Assembly (NCBI RefSeq): GCF_900188245.1
Contig: NZ_FZOK01000012.1
Coordinates: 62,001-126,000, forward strand
Length of the DNA stretch: 64,000 bases
DNA from: Belliella buryatensis
GTDB taxonomy: Bacteria; Bacteroidota; Bacteroidia; Cytophagales; Cyclobacteriaceae
Reading direction: 5' to 3'
The notes under the pieces are model-generated. The model had not been told where the DNA came from, did not search any database, and saw nothing but the letters and a program-made list of their open reading frames with translations. Shown piece after piece: positions 1 to 8,715 of the stretch. Each line of letters starts with the position of its first letter. Position 1 is the stretch's first letter. The position numbers and the translations under genes were made by a program.

Positions 1-646
1 TCATCAAGGTAAATCTAGCCATAGAGCCACCTTGTCCATAACTCTCTCCACCTGCGCGAGAAGCATCACTACTGAAGGCAAGCATTCCTCCACGATTCCA
101 GAATACATTACCTCCCCACCAGCCACGCATAAAGTTTGACTCAGCAGTCAAAACCGTATCCTTCATGGTCATGAAAGTACCTGACGCCTGATTGGTATAC
201 ATACTGAGAAAAACATCCTCTACCCTCTTGATTTGCTGAATATTTCTAGGATCAGAAATATCAAATACCAATAAATCCAAGTAATTATCCGCATAGAGCA
301 TGTTGGCATTGACAGCCATGTCTACGTTCCCTGGAACCTTGATAAAATTGATATTGATCGGATTTGATGGGTTGGAATTGTCCAGGATGTGGATTCCTTT
401 TTGGGGTTCATTGATCAATAGAAAATCACCATAGATGTATATTTTGCCGGGGTTTTCCAATTGCTTGCCCGGCTCTATGATTGCTTCATTGGTTCTGAAA
501 TCACTCATCTGCATGTACACGGGCACCATGGCTCTGTAAGTGTAAGTGCTTGAAACCTGATCTTCGCAGGAAGAAAAAGTAAACAATAATGCCAGCGAAA
601 AAATATATGCAGGCCAGTTAGCGAGTAGTTGGTTGATCTTTTTCAT
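1..646 (-). CDS. LVIVD-repeat surface lipoprotein, 3' end cut by window edge
   Basis: The minus-strand frame opens at ATG 644-646 and runs off the window without a stop, giving about 215 residues. It begins with a lysine-containing, hydrophobic leader ending in a lipobox-like FSSC (Cys27) followed by acidic residues (CEDQ), so it should be a lipoprotein. The mature part contains short beta-propeller-like units such as 'IHILDNSNPSNPI' and 'LLVFDISDPRNI', the signature of LVIVD repeats found in Bacteroidota surface proteins. No enzymatic function can be assigned. The acidic residues after the cysteine resemble the surface-export signal described for Bacteroidota lipoproteins (inference). It lies alone, 104 bases upstream of the next minus-strand gene's stop. 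Confidence 0.8.
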   Translation of the reverse strand, partial: MKKINQLLANWPAYIFSLALLFTFSSCEDQVSSTYTYRAMVPVYMQMSDFRTNEAIIEPGKQLENPGKIYIYGDFLLINEPQKGIHILDNSNPSNPININFIKVPGNVDMAVNANMLYADNYLDLLVFDISDPRNIQQIKRVEDVFLSMYTNQASGTFMTMKDTVLTAESNFMRGWWGGNVFWNRGGMLAFSSDASRAGGESYGQGGSMARFTLM

Positions 647-750
647 AAGCATGTGGTTTGGTAAAAATGATTCAAAGACGCATTTATTTTTGCAATACAA
701 ACCTAGGACGCAAACGACATATCAAACGCTACAAAGCATTGCAACTTTTT

Positions 751-1170
751 TTAATTTTCTAATCTTGCCGTCATTTTTCTATTGAAATTTTCGAATAGAC
801 TTATAAAATCTTTTAGTATCCTGCTGACCAATTCGTTCTGAGCACTTTCCGGATAGATAGGGTTATACTTGATTCTCAAAATGATCATATCCATCCAACC
901 TTTTCCATCGTCGATCAGGTCTTCATTGAAAGCTTCTACAGTGATATCTCGTGATCCAGAAAAGGTCCCTTGATGCTTCTGTTGTCTAAAAAACTCTGTA
1001 ATTGTCTTCAACGCCAATTCATGTGCCAGCTCAAAGCTTCTCACAAGCTGAGCTTCTGTCCTGGCATCCAAACCCTTAGATTTTCCACTTTGAACAAACA
1101 GCTTCAATTGCTCCAAAGCATCTTGAAAGTCAAGCAAGCACTTTTCACATGTTAGCGTTGGTGATTTCAT
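751..1170 (-). CDS. HI0074/HEPN-type nucleotidyltransferase substrate-binding protein, orphan
   Basis: The 139-residue helical protein carries the FELAHELALK helix typical of the HI0074 family, the HEPN-like partners of minimal (MNT) nucleotidyltransferases. HI0074-family proteins usually have RNxxSHTY in the third helix; here the aligned stretch reads LRIKYNPIY, so the Arg is kept but the Asn and His are gone. No MNT gene adjoins it: the neighbours are an LVIVD lipoprotein and an HtrA protease. Two cysteines near the N terminus (CEKC) form a CxxC pair that I do not associate with the family. The role is unknown; it could be a diverged relic or work with a partner encoded elsewhere. Confidence 0.75.
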   Translation of the reverse strand: MKSPTLTCEKCLLDFQDALEQLKLFVQSGKSKGLDARTEAQLVRSFELAHELALKTITEFFRQQKHQGTFSGSRDITVEAFNEDLIDDGKGWMDMIILRIKYNPIYPESAQNELVSRILKDFISLFENFNRKMTARLEN

Positions 1171-1215
1171 AGGTTTTTCTTTCTGTTCAATTTACGATAA
1201 TTTAATGGTAATCCA

Positions 1216-2655
1216 TCACCTTACCGTATAACTTTGCATGAAAGGCTGTCCATTAGGTGTAAGTCCTTCTAGGCGAAGACGGCCAGAGAAATTTTCCAAA
1301 AACTGCCCCACCTTTTCAGGATTTCGTGCGGCCTCACCATTGATTTGAGTCAGCACAAAGCCATTATTCAATCCTAATTCTCGCAAGTAACCTCTTGTCA
1401 AAGCAGAGATTTTTATCCCATAATCTATACCTAATCTATCTCGCTCTATCGCATTGACTGATTCTAATCTTGCCCCCAGAATGTTGGAACTATAGAATTC
1501 TCTTTTGAGTACTCCCGTACCACCATCAAGATTTTGCAAGGTAACCTTAGCCGTTTTTCTGTCTGCTTTTCGCTGGAAGGTGAATGTCAACTGATCTCCA
1601 GGGTAGTAGTAGGACAGTACCTCCTCAAAGCTACCTTTACCCACGACATTGAAGCCTTCAATCTGTATAATGACATCATCTTTTTGAATGCCAGCCTTCT
1701 CAGCAGCCCCCCCTCTCAGTACGTTGGTAACGATGACTCCGTCGAGTGTTTTTAGATTCATTTCATCCGCCAATTCTGGGGTGATTTCCACCACATCCAC
1801 ACCAGGCAGCGCCTTCTGTACCTCTCCGTATTTGATCAAGTCATTGGCGATTTTGACTGCAATATCTACTGGTACTGCAAAACCATATCCTGTATATGAT
1901 CCTGTTCTAGAAAGAATGGCAGTATTGATTCCTACCAGTTCCCCTTTGGTATTGACAAGTGCTCCTCCTGAATTACCAGGGTTGATTGGGGCATCTGTTT
2001 GAATAAATGATTCCAGCGGAAAATCACCTCCAAGTATGTTGATTTGGCGTTCTTTGGCAGAAACAATACCAGCGGTGACAGTTGATGTCAGGTTAAACGG
2101 ATTGCCCACAGCAATGACCCACTCACCGATTCTCATATCTCTGCTACTGCCCTGCTTGATAGCAGGAAGATTTGCTGCTTCGATTTTCAGTACAGCAATG
2201 TCTGTATTTTTGTCAGTTCCTATCAGTTCAGCTTTGTAAGTCCGCTTCTGATGCACTACTTCAATGGTCTCTGCTCGATCTATCACATGATTATTGGTGA
2301 TGATATAGCCATCCTTGCTGATAATTACACCAGATCCCGTACTTACACGCTGGGTGGGACCTGAGCCAAAGAAATAATCAAAAATACTATAACGTCTGTA
2401 GTCTGATCCAGAAAAGTTTTTGATAAATACTACTGATGGCGTACTCACTTCAGATGCCTCTACAAAAGAAATTGGAGCCGATGGTAATGACTCATCCTCG
2501 TAAGCGTTATAATTGACTTGTTGTCTTTCAAAAGACTCACTTTGAACATATTCATTTAGAAATTGTGGTTTATCAGCAATAAATTCCACAAAAACATAGG
2601 CGCCTGCAAGTCCTGCTACAAATGCAAGGAAAATTATCTGGATATTTTTCATCAT
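1216..2655 (-). CDS. degP: Deg/HtrA-family periplasmic serine protease
   Basis: Protein quality-control protease and chaperone of the cell envelope, 479 residues. An N-terminal hydrophobic segment (about residues 5-24) acts as signal or anchor. The trypsin-like domain shows the full catalytic triad: His123 in TNNHVI, Asp152 in NTDIAVLKI and Ser229 in GNSGGAL. Two PDZ-like regions follow (about 280-370 and 390-470). Length and order match DegP/DegQ/HtrA proteins with two PDZ domains. The start at 2655 precedes the hydrophobic segment directly. It is divergent from dxr-rseP across a 207-base gap, and rseP is also an envelope-stress protease. DegP versus DegQ assignment is not decidable from sequence alone. 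Confidence 0.92.
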   Translation of the reverse strand: MMKNIQIIFLAFVAGLAGAYVFVEFIADKPQFLNEYVQSESFERQQVNYNAYEDESLPSAPISFVEASEVSTPSVVFIKNFSGSDYRRYSIFDYFFGSGPTQRVSTGSGVIISKDGYIITNNHVIDRAETIEVVHQKRTYKAELIGTDKNTDIAVLKIEAANLPAIKQGSSRDMRIGEWVIAVGNPFNLTSTVTAGIVSAKERQINILGGDFPLESFIQTDAPINPGNSGGALVNTKGELVGINTAILSRTGSYTGYGFAVPVDIAVKIANDLIKYGEVQKALPGVDVVEITPELADEMNLKTLDGVIVTNVLRGGAAEKAGIQKDDVIIQIEGFNVVGKGSFEEVLSYYYPGDQLTFTFQRKADRKTAKVTLQNLDGGTGVLKREFYSSNILGARLESVNAIERDRLGIDYGIKISALTRGYLRELGLNNGFVLTQINGEAARNPEKVGQFLENFSGRLRLEGLTPNGQPFMQSYTVR

Positions 2656-2862
2656 AATGCTTAACGAAAATTCAATTTCTAAGTTAAAAAGAAGGTTTGA
2701 AATCCATAAAGAAAATTACCGATTTCCGTGCCAAAAGTACCAAAGGTCAAAAAGACTGAGAAATCACAAGGAAAAGTCTCTGATCCTTGTAATTTTGTCA
2801 GTTGGTAAAATGACCTGAAAAAAATTTTAGAGATAAACCCATTTGGAGGTAAGCCAATATTC

Positions 2863-4029
2863 ATGTCAGATAAAAAAAGAGTTGCCATCTTAGGTTCCAC
2901 AGGGAGCATAGGGACACAGACCTTAGATGTCATCAAATCCCATCCGGACAAATTTGAAGTAGAAGTACTGACTGCACAAAACAACTGCGATCTGCTAATT
3001 CAGCAGGCATTGGAGTTTAAGCCAAATTGTGTGGTCATCGTCAATGAAGCCCACTACGAAAAAGTAAGAGAAGTACTTCTTCCTCAAGATATCAAAGTAT
3101 TTGCAGGGGAAAAGGCCTTGAGCCAAGTAGTAGAAATGGACAGCATTGATGTGGTCTTGACTGCTTTGGTCGGCTATTCAGGACTAATTCCTACCTTCAA
3201 AGCCATAGAAAGCGGGAAACAGATAGCCTTGGCCAACAAGGAAACATTGGTTGTAGCAGGTGAACTAATCACCAAGCTAGCCAGAGAAAAAGGCGTCAAC
3301 ATCTATCCAGTTGATTCAGAACATTCAGCTATTTTTCAATGCTTGGTAGGTGAATTTCATAATCCTATTGAAAGGATAATTTTGACAGCTTCTGGTGGGC
3401 CATTTAGAGGTAAGGATAGGAAATTTCTAGCATCAGTTACTAAAGAGCAAGCCCTCAAACACCCTAATTGGGATATGGGAGCTAAGATCACAATTGATTC
3501 AGCTTCATTGATGAACAAGGGGCTTGAGGTCATAGAGGCTAAATGGCTCTTTGGTTTGAAAACTGAGCAGATCGAAGTGATCGTCCATCCACAATCCATC
3601 GTACATAGTTTGGTGCAGTTTGAAGACGGATCCATCAAAGCACAACTTGGGTTACCTGATATGCGTATTCCCATTCAGTTTGCCTTGAGCTATCCTGATC
3701 GATACAAGTCAGATTTCCCAAGGTTCAATTTTGCAAAATATCCTAATTTGACCTTCGAACAGCCCGATATGGAGACATTCCAAAATCTCAGGTTAGCCTT
3801 TGACGCATTGGAAAAAGGAGGTAATGCACCATGTATACTCAATGCAGCCAACGAAATTGTTGTGGCCGCATTTTTGAGAGACGAGGTTGGATTTCTCGAA
3901 ATGTCAGACCTTATTGCAGCTGCATTGGATGAAGTCAAGTTTATTAGTCAGCCAAAACTAGATGATTTTGTGGAGACAGATAGGCTTACAAGAATATTTA
4001 CAAAAGAATTAATTAAGCGTAAAAAATAA
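2863..4029 (+). CDS. dxr: 1-deoxy-D-xylulose 5-phosphate reductoisomerase
   Basis: Cytoplasmic MEP-pathway enzyme converting DXP to 2-C-methyl-D-erythritol 4-phosphate with NADPH. The 388-residue length is typical. The NADPH-binding loop GSTGSIG lies at residues 11-17, the LANKE motif at 123-127, and the metal-binding DSEH at 151-154 with MNKGLE at 217-222. The start is supported by a purine-rich GGAGGT at 2845-2850, a clear Shine-Dalgarno-like site that is not common in this phylum. The stop is only 3 bases before rseP, so the two genes form an operon, an arrangement known from other bacteria. Confidence 0.97.
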   Translation: MSDKKRVAILGSTGSIGTQTLDVIKSHPDKFEVEVLTAQNNCDLLIQQALEFKPNCVVIVNEAHYEKVREVLLPQDIKVFAGEKALSQVVEMDSIDVVLTALVGYSGLIPTFKAIESGKQIALANKETLVVAGELITKLAREKGVNIYPVDSEHSAIFQCLVGEFHNPIERIILTASGGPFRGKDRKFLASVTKEQALKHPNWDMGAKITIDSASLMNKGLEVIEAKWLFGLKTEQIEVIVHPQSIVHSLVQFEDGSIKAQLGLPDMRIPIQFALSYPDRYKSDFPRFNFAKYPNLTFEQPDMETFQNLRLAFDALEKGGNAPCILNAANEIVVAAFLRDEVGFLEMSDLIAAALDEVKFISQPKLDDFVETDRLTRIFTKELIKRKK

Positions 4030-4032
4030 GTA

Positions 4033-5352
4033 ATGGATACATTGATCATGGTAGCTCAGCTTTTACTGGGGCTATCGATTTTAGTAGGACTGCATGAACT
4101 CGGGCATTTGCTTACAGCAAAAATGTTTGGCATGCGCGTGGAGAAGTTTTCGATTGGATTTCCTCCAAAAATTATAGGTTTTCAGTGGGGAGAAACAGAA
4201 TACTCTATCGGAGCGATACCTCTAGGTGGATTTGTAAAGATCTCTGGTATGGTAGACGAGAGCATGGATACCGAGCAAATGGCTTCTGAGCCACAGCCTT
4301 GGGAATTTCGTTCCAAGCCCGCATGGCAGCGGTTGATCGTAATGCTTGGTGGTATCATTGTCAATGTGATTACGGGAATTTTGATTTTTGTGGTTTTGGT
4401 TTACCAAAAAGGAGAGACTTATTATTCTCAAGAACAAATTGCAGAACATGGTATAGTTGCTTATGAAATTGGGCAGCAGATTGGTTTTCAGGATGGAGAT
4501 AAGATCATAGATATCAATGGACAGCCCTATCAAAGCCTAGGTGACCTTAGCAGCGGTGAAGCACTCTTGAGTACTGATGGATACTATACCGTAGAGCGAA
4601 ATGGTGAGATCATCCGAATTGACATCCCAAGAGGATTTATCAATTCTTTCTCTAATGAGGAGAGCATGTCTAAGTTTGTCAGCATCAGGATGCCATTTGA
4701 GATCATCGATACACCAAAAGGCGGTGCAGCACGAGAAGCAGGATTGCAGAAAGGAGATAGAATCCTAGCTATCGATGGACAACCTATCAATTACTTCAAC
4801 GAGTTACAAAGCAATCTTGCAGAAAGGGCAGGCTCAGAGGCAAGGCTCACAGTTCAGAGAAACACAGAGACTTTTGAAAAAACGCTAGCTGTAACTGAAG
4901 AAGGTACCATTGGAATTCAGATCAATCCTTTATTATCACCAGTGACCAACAGATTCGGTTTTGGGGAATCTATTGTCAAAGGTACCGAAAGAGCCTTCGG
5001 AGTAGTGATCATCAATGCCAAGGCTTTGGGTAGGATGTTTACCGGAGAAGTTTCCACCAAAAACGTATCTGGGCCAATTGGAATGGCTAAGATCTATGGT
5101 AATAAATGGGACTGGACCAAATTCTGGAGTATTACTGGTTTGATATCTATGATTCTCGCATTTATGAACCTGTTGCCAATTCCTGCATTGGACGGGGGTC
5201 ATGTGGTATTTTTGCTCTATGAAATGATCTCAGGCAAGACCCCTTCAGATAAATTCTTGGAGAATGCCCAAAAAGTCGGCATGGTTATGTTGCTGGCACT
5301 GATGGTCTTTGCTATAGGAAATGACATTTTGAAGTTGTTCACGGGCGGGTAA
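4033..5352 (+). CDS. rseP: RseP-type site-2 zinc metalloprotease
   Basis: Intramembrane protease of the S2P family that cuts anti-sigma factors and remnant signal peptides within the inner membrane; 439 residues. The zinc site HELGH is at residues 21-25 in the first transmembrane helix, and the second conserved LDG motif is at 386-388 in NLLPIPALDGG. Between them lies a periplasmic region with two PDZ-like segments (GGAAREAGLQKGDRIL marks the second). It follows dxr by 3 bases and is closed by a strong terminator at 5378-5412. Its proximity to the divergent htrA gene fits an envelope-stress role (inference). Confidence 0.95.
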   Translation: MDTLIMVAQLLLGLSILVGLHELGHLLTAKMFGMRVEKFSIGFPPKIIGFQWGETEYSIGAIPLGGFVKISGMVDESMDTEQMASEPQPWEFRSKPAWQRLIVMLGGIIVNVITGILIFVVLVYQKGETYYSQEQIAEHGIVAYEIGQQIGFQDGDKIIDINGQPYQSLGDLSSGEALLSTDGYYTVERNGEIIRIDIPRGFINSFSNEESMSKFVSIRMPFEIIDTPKGGAAREAGLQKGDRILAIDGQPINYFNELQSNLAERAGSEARLTVQRNTETFEKTLAVTEEGTIGIQINPLLSPVTNRFGFGESIVKGTERAFGVVIINAKALGRMFTGEVSTKNVSGPIGMAKIYGNKWDWTKFWSITGLISMILAFMNLLPIPALDGGHVVFLLYEMISGKTPSDKFLENAQKVGMVMLLALMVFAIGNDILKLFTGG

Positions 5353-5377
5353 ACCAACTTTATATAAAAAAGTTTAG

Positions 5378-5412
5378 TAGGTCAATGAAAATTTTCATTG
5401 ACCTATTTTTTT
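5378..5412 (+). terminator. Rho-independent terminator after dxr-rseP
   Basis: A perfect 14-base inverted repeat (5378-5391 with 5392-5405; TAGGTCAATG paired with CATTGACCTA) is followed by seven T residues at 5406-5412. It sits 26 bases after the rseP stop and separates the dxr-rseP operon from the outer-membrane module that starts at 5456. Confidence 0.85.
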
Positions 5413-5455
5413 GTTTGATTTTTTTGATTAGAATTAATGGTTTTAAAGCCTATAT

Positions 5456-6697
5456 ATGAAGAAACTATTTACCATCAATTTCCTGATTTTTTTATCAGGA
5501 TTTACAATCCCTTTTTTAGCAATAGCACAAAAAGAAATCCCAACAAAAGACCTACTTTACCTCAAAGACGGCTCAGTATTATCAGGAAGCATTCGATACA
5601 ATCCTAGAAAGTCTGCTGAAACAGTCATTCTAATTTCTGAGGGGGTTGAAAAATCATACTCAGTAAATGAAGCTGATGGTTTTCTATTCGAGTTTCAAGA
5701 AAAATATGTTATCAAAGACCTTAACACAAAAGATTTTGATTCAAAACGTTTTTTCAGCAGGTTGATTGTTGATGGAAATTTGAAGCTTTACCAACTCTTT
5801 GGCAGATTTTATATTGAAGATCAATCTGGAAAAATTATTCCTTTACAAAAGTCAGAGATTGGCGAGTTTACCAAGAAAGAAAAAAGCAGCAAGCATCATT
5901 TGTCTATTTTAAGCTTTGTAACCCAAGGTGATTGTAGTTCTAACAAAGGCTCAAGCTTAGACAAGGTTCAGCTCAATGATGAAAGCCTAAGCGATTATTT
6001 AGTAGCTTACTTAGCCTGTCAGGGTTCATCTTTTACAAGTTATATTGACAACAGGCCTAGGGCTCAATTGAACTATTATGCACAAATTGGCGGTGTTCAC
6101 ACAAGGTACAAGTATGCAAGAGAATCTGTCCCAGTGCGACAAAACATTCAAAAAAATACCATTCCTGCTATTACAACAGGGGTTAGATTAGATGAATTAA
6201 GAGGCAAGCCTAGAGTTTCTATGGACTTTTTGTTGGGGATAACCTCCCAAAACAACTCCTTGGACTACTTTTATGAAGATAATGTTTACCAGTATGTAGG
6301 CACATCAAATTATTCTTTATTTTCTTTGACAGGCAATTGGTTTGTGAATTACACTTTGTTAAAAAAACAAAAATTTGATTTGTACGCAGGTGTAGGACCA
6401 ATGACTAGGGTGAATTTTTTCAAAGAAGAATTTGGCATAGCTGAAAGAATCAGGACTACAAGTGGATTTACAGTACTTGACGAAGGCAAAACATTCGATG
6501 CAGTTCCCTATACACTTGGATTAGGATATAAAATTGGAGCTGTATTGATGAAAAACAACAGAAGCAGAATTACGGCTGAATTGATAATGGATTTCACCCC
6601 TAGAAGTGTTAATATCAATATCGCCAACAGATCAAATCTTGACCAATTTAATACCGCATTCATGATTGGTTACTCTTTTAGACAATTGAAAAAATGA
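5456..6697 (+). CDS. Putative outer-membrane beta-barrel protein, module copy 1
   Basis: I do not recognise a named family. The 413-residue protein has a signal peptide (residues 1 to about 24, ending AIAQ). A first domain (about 30-135) has the pattern 'LKDGSVLSGSI...' then 'RLIVDGNLKLYQLFGRFYI', shared with copies 2 and 3. A linker carries two cysteines, Cys160 (TQGDC) and Cys188 (YLACQG). The C-terminal half (about 205-413) consists of alternating hydrophobic strands, with the chain ending in a strand 'FMIGYSFRQL', typical of small outer-membrane beta-barrels. Its stop overlaps the start of the lipoprotein gene (ATGA at 6694-6697), indicating translational coupling. No TonB box or plug is visible, so it is not a SusC-type transporter. 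Confidence 0.85.
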   Translation: MKKLFTINFLIFLSGFTIPFLAIAQKEIPTKDLLYLKDGSVLSGSIRYNPRKSAETVILISEGVEKSYSVNEADGFLFEFQEKYVIKDLNTKDFDSKRFFSRLIVDGNLKLYQLFGRFYIEDQSGKIIPLQKSEIGEFTKKEKSSKHHLSILSFVTQGDCSSNKGSSLDKVQLNDESLSDYLVAYLACQGSSFTSYIDNRPRAQLNYYAQIGGVHTRYKYARESVPVRQNIQKNTIPAITTGVRLDELRGKPRVSMDFLLGITSQNNSLDYFYEDNVYQYVGTSNYSLFSLTGNWFVNYTLLKKQKFDLYAGVGPMTRVNFFKEEFGIAERIRTTSGFTVLDEGKTFDAVPYTLGLGYKIGAVLMKNNRSRITAELIMDFTPRSVNINIANRSNLDQFNTAFMIGYSFRQLKK

Positions 6698-8709
6698 AGA
6701 AGGTTTTTAATATTCTGCTGTTTTTAGTCTTCTTATCGTCTTGCGAAGAGGAGAAACTTCCTGAGTTGGTAAATCCTAGGTTTAGTGTGGCATATATTCA
6801 GGAATCTAACTCTGAAGGAGTAACTTTTGGTGCTGAAGTAATTAGCTTAGGCAAGCATGAAGTACTTGAGTATGGGTTTGCTTTAAGTAATTCGCACATT
6901 AATAGCTTAGAAGATGGGATCTTATTTAAAAAAACTGGTCCAGTTGAGAATAATTTTGAAATAAAAACATATTATTTCTTGACCACGGGTAAAGTTTATT
7001 TTGTGGCTGCATATTTCATTACCACAAATGGAACCATAATATCTCAGCAACGAGAATACATGAGTACTGATTCTAGAGGGTTTGTATTTGAAAAATTAGT
7101 ACATGAAGAAAAGATATATTACAATGACCCAATTAGACTTTATGGAGAAAATATTAGTGACAAAGTGGGAGAATTCAACGTAAAAATAAATAATGAAGTT
7201 GCTGAGGTTCTTAGCGTTACAGAAGAATACATTGAAGTTTTAATTCCAGATAACATTTACTTACCCCATAATGGTATTGCTCACTTTGATGTGAGTGTTT
7301 CTAATCTTAATAGGAAATTTGATCATCCTTTATCACTTAGAGATCCAGAGTTTGAATATAGCCCCAACAGAATTGTGAAACTTTCAGAACCAATTGTAAT
7401 TAAAGGGAAATATTTAAGATCGTTTGATTCAGACATAAAGGTACAAGGGAACCCATTTGAAGTCCAGATGATTGGAGAAGCTACAGATTCGACAATTACA
7501 TTTAATCCACATGCTCTTTTTCCATCTGCAAACCCCACTATAAATGTAAATGTGCGAGAAAAATCTTATGATGTCCAAAACAATTTTATACTTGCTCCTA
7601 TTGAGTTTATTTTTGGTCAATCCATCAACTTGAAAGCGAATGAGAAAACCACAATAAAAGGATCTAATTTCAATACATTTTTCCCAATAGACTATTATCT
7701 CATTTTTGATAGAGAAGCTGTCATATATGACATTCATGATGTCAAAGAAAATGAATTTGACATTTCGTTTAGACCAATGAAAGCTTTTACTGATGATGAA
7801 ATTACAATTAAATTAATATCACATGGCCAATTTTCTCAAAATCAAGTCAACATCACTATCAAAGATCCACGATCAATTATCATGGATTTACCAAGCAATG
7901 CTTCTAGGTTCACGAGAAAGGTTAAGAATAGAATTTACTATGTAGCAGATGGGAACATTTATGAAATTGATCCACTAAACAAGACATATACAATCAAAAC
8001 AACATTACCGAGTTTTTCAGAAAAGATTAATTATGTCAACATGATACTAGAATCTAATGATAAATTATATATTTCTCATTTTGATCAAGTAGACTCAAAT
8101 TATTCACACAAATTTATAGAATATGATCCTACGACAAATTCAATAACAATTTTACCAGACATTCCTATAGGCTTCCAAGGACCACTCACTTATTTTTCAT
8201 TAGGTAATTATATTTACATACAGCATGTTAAAAATATAGATAACTCTTCCGGGAACCCTTTAAGAAATGATTTATTAAGATTCAACTTAATCAACAATAC
8301 CTGGGAAAGTTCTGCAATAAATTTGGGTATTTCCGATATTGCTTTTCCTTCTTTCAGCCATAATGGAGAGATATTTTCTTTGATAGGGTATAGATCTAAT
8401 TCTAATGATACGCGATTGATGAAATTTAATTTCGGTACTAACCAATGGAATTTCATCAAAAGTTTTGCTCCTATTTCTTTGCCATATCCAAATAGTATGG
8501 GTTCATCAATTGGAAATTTAGTCTATTTCGGGACTTTTGAGGGAGGCTATTCACTTAATATGAATACGCTTTCTCTGGAAAAAATAAGCTTAGAAATAAA
8601 TGAGCAAAACTCTCCATTTCAATTTGGTTCAGCATTAGGTGATTTTTTCTATTACCCTATGGAAATCAATGGAAAAATGAAATTGATTGAGTTTAACCCT
8701 TCAAAATAA
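6694..8709 (+). CDS. FnIII/IPT-TIG/Kelch-like surface lipoprotein, module copy 1
   Basis: The 671-residue lipoprotein has a leader ending LSSC (Cys17) followed by CEEE, an acidic tail suggestive of surface export (inference). In order: an FnIII-like domain (about 25-130, with 'VLEYGFALS' and 'KVYFVAAYFITTNG'), IPT/TIG-like beta domains (about 135-395, 'IYYNDPIRLYGENIS'), and a Kelch-like propeller (about 400-671) with units ending in NTW or NQW. Such parts mediate protein or glycan binding; no catalytic motif is seen. It overlaps the barrel gene by 4 bases, so the two products probably act together on the cell surface. Confidence 0.85.
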   Translation: MKKVFNILLFLVFLSSCEEEKLPELVNPRFSVAYIQESNSEGVTFGAEVISLGKHEVLEYGFALSNSHINSLEDGILFKKTGPVENNFEIKTYYFLTTGKVYFVAAYFITTNGTIISQQREYMSTDSRGFVFEKLVHEEKIYYNDPIRLYGENISDKVGEFNVKINNEVAEVLSVTEEYIEVLIPDNIYLPHNGIAHFDVSVSNLNRKFDHPLSLRDPEFEYSPNRIVKLSEPIVIKGKYLRSFDSDIKVQGNPFEVQMIGEATDSTITFNPHALFPSANPTINVNVREKSYDVQNNFILAPIEFIFGQSINLKANEKTTIKGSNFNTFFPIDYYLIFDREAVIYDIHDVKENEFDISFRPMKAFTDDEITIKLISHGQFSQNQVNITIKDPRSIIMDLPSNASRFTRKVKNRIYYVADGNIYEIDPLNKTYTIKTTLPSFSEKINYVNMILESNDKLYISHFDQVDSNYSHKFIEYDPTTNSITILPDIPIGFQGPLTYFSLGNYIYIQHVKNIDNSSGNPLRNDLLRFNLINNTWESSAINLGISDIAFPSFSHNGEIFSLIGYRSNSNDTRLMKFNFGTNQWNFIKSFAPISLPYPNSMGSSIGNLVYFGTFEGGYSLNMNTLSLEKISLEINEQNSPFQFGSALGDFFYYPMEINGKMKLIEFNPSK

Positions 8710-8715
8710 GTAATC

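Noticed and set aside
2679-2984. Minus-strand open frame overlapping the start of dxr
   Set aside because: It is the shadow of dxr, without a family signature or plausible start, and it covers the divergent promoter region of htrA and dxr.
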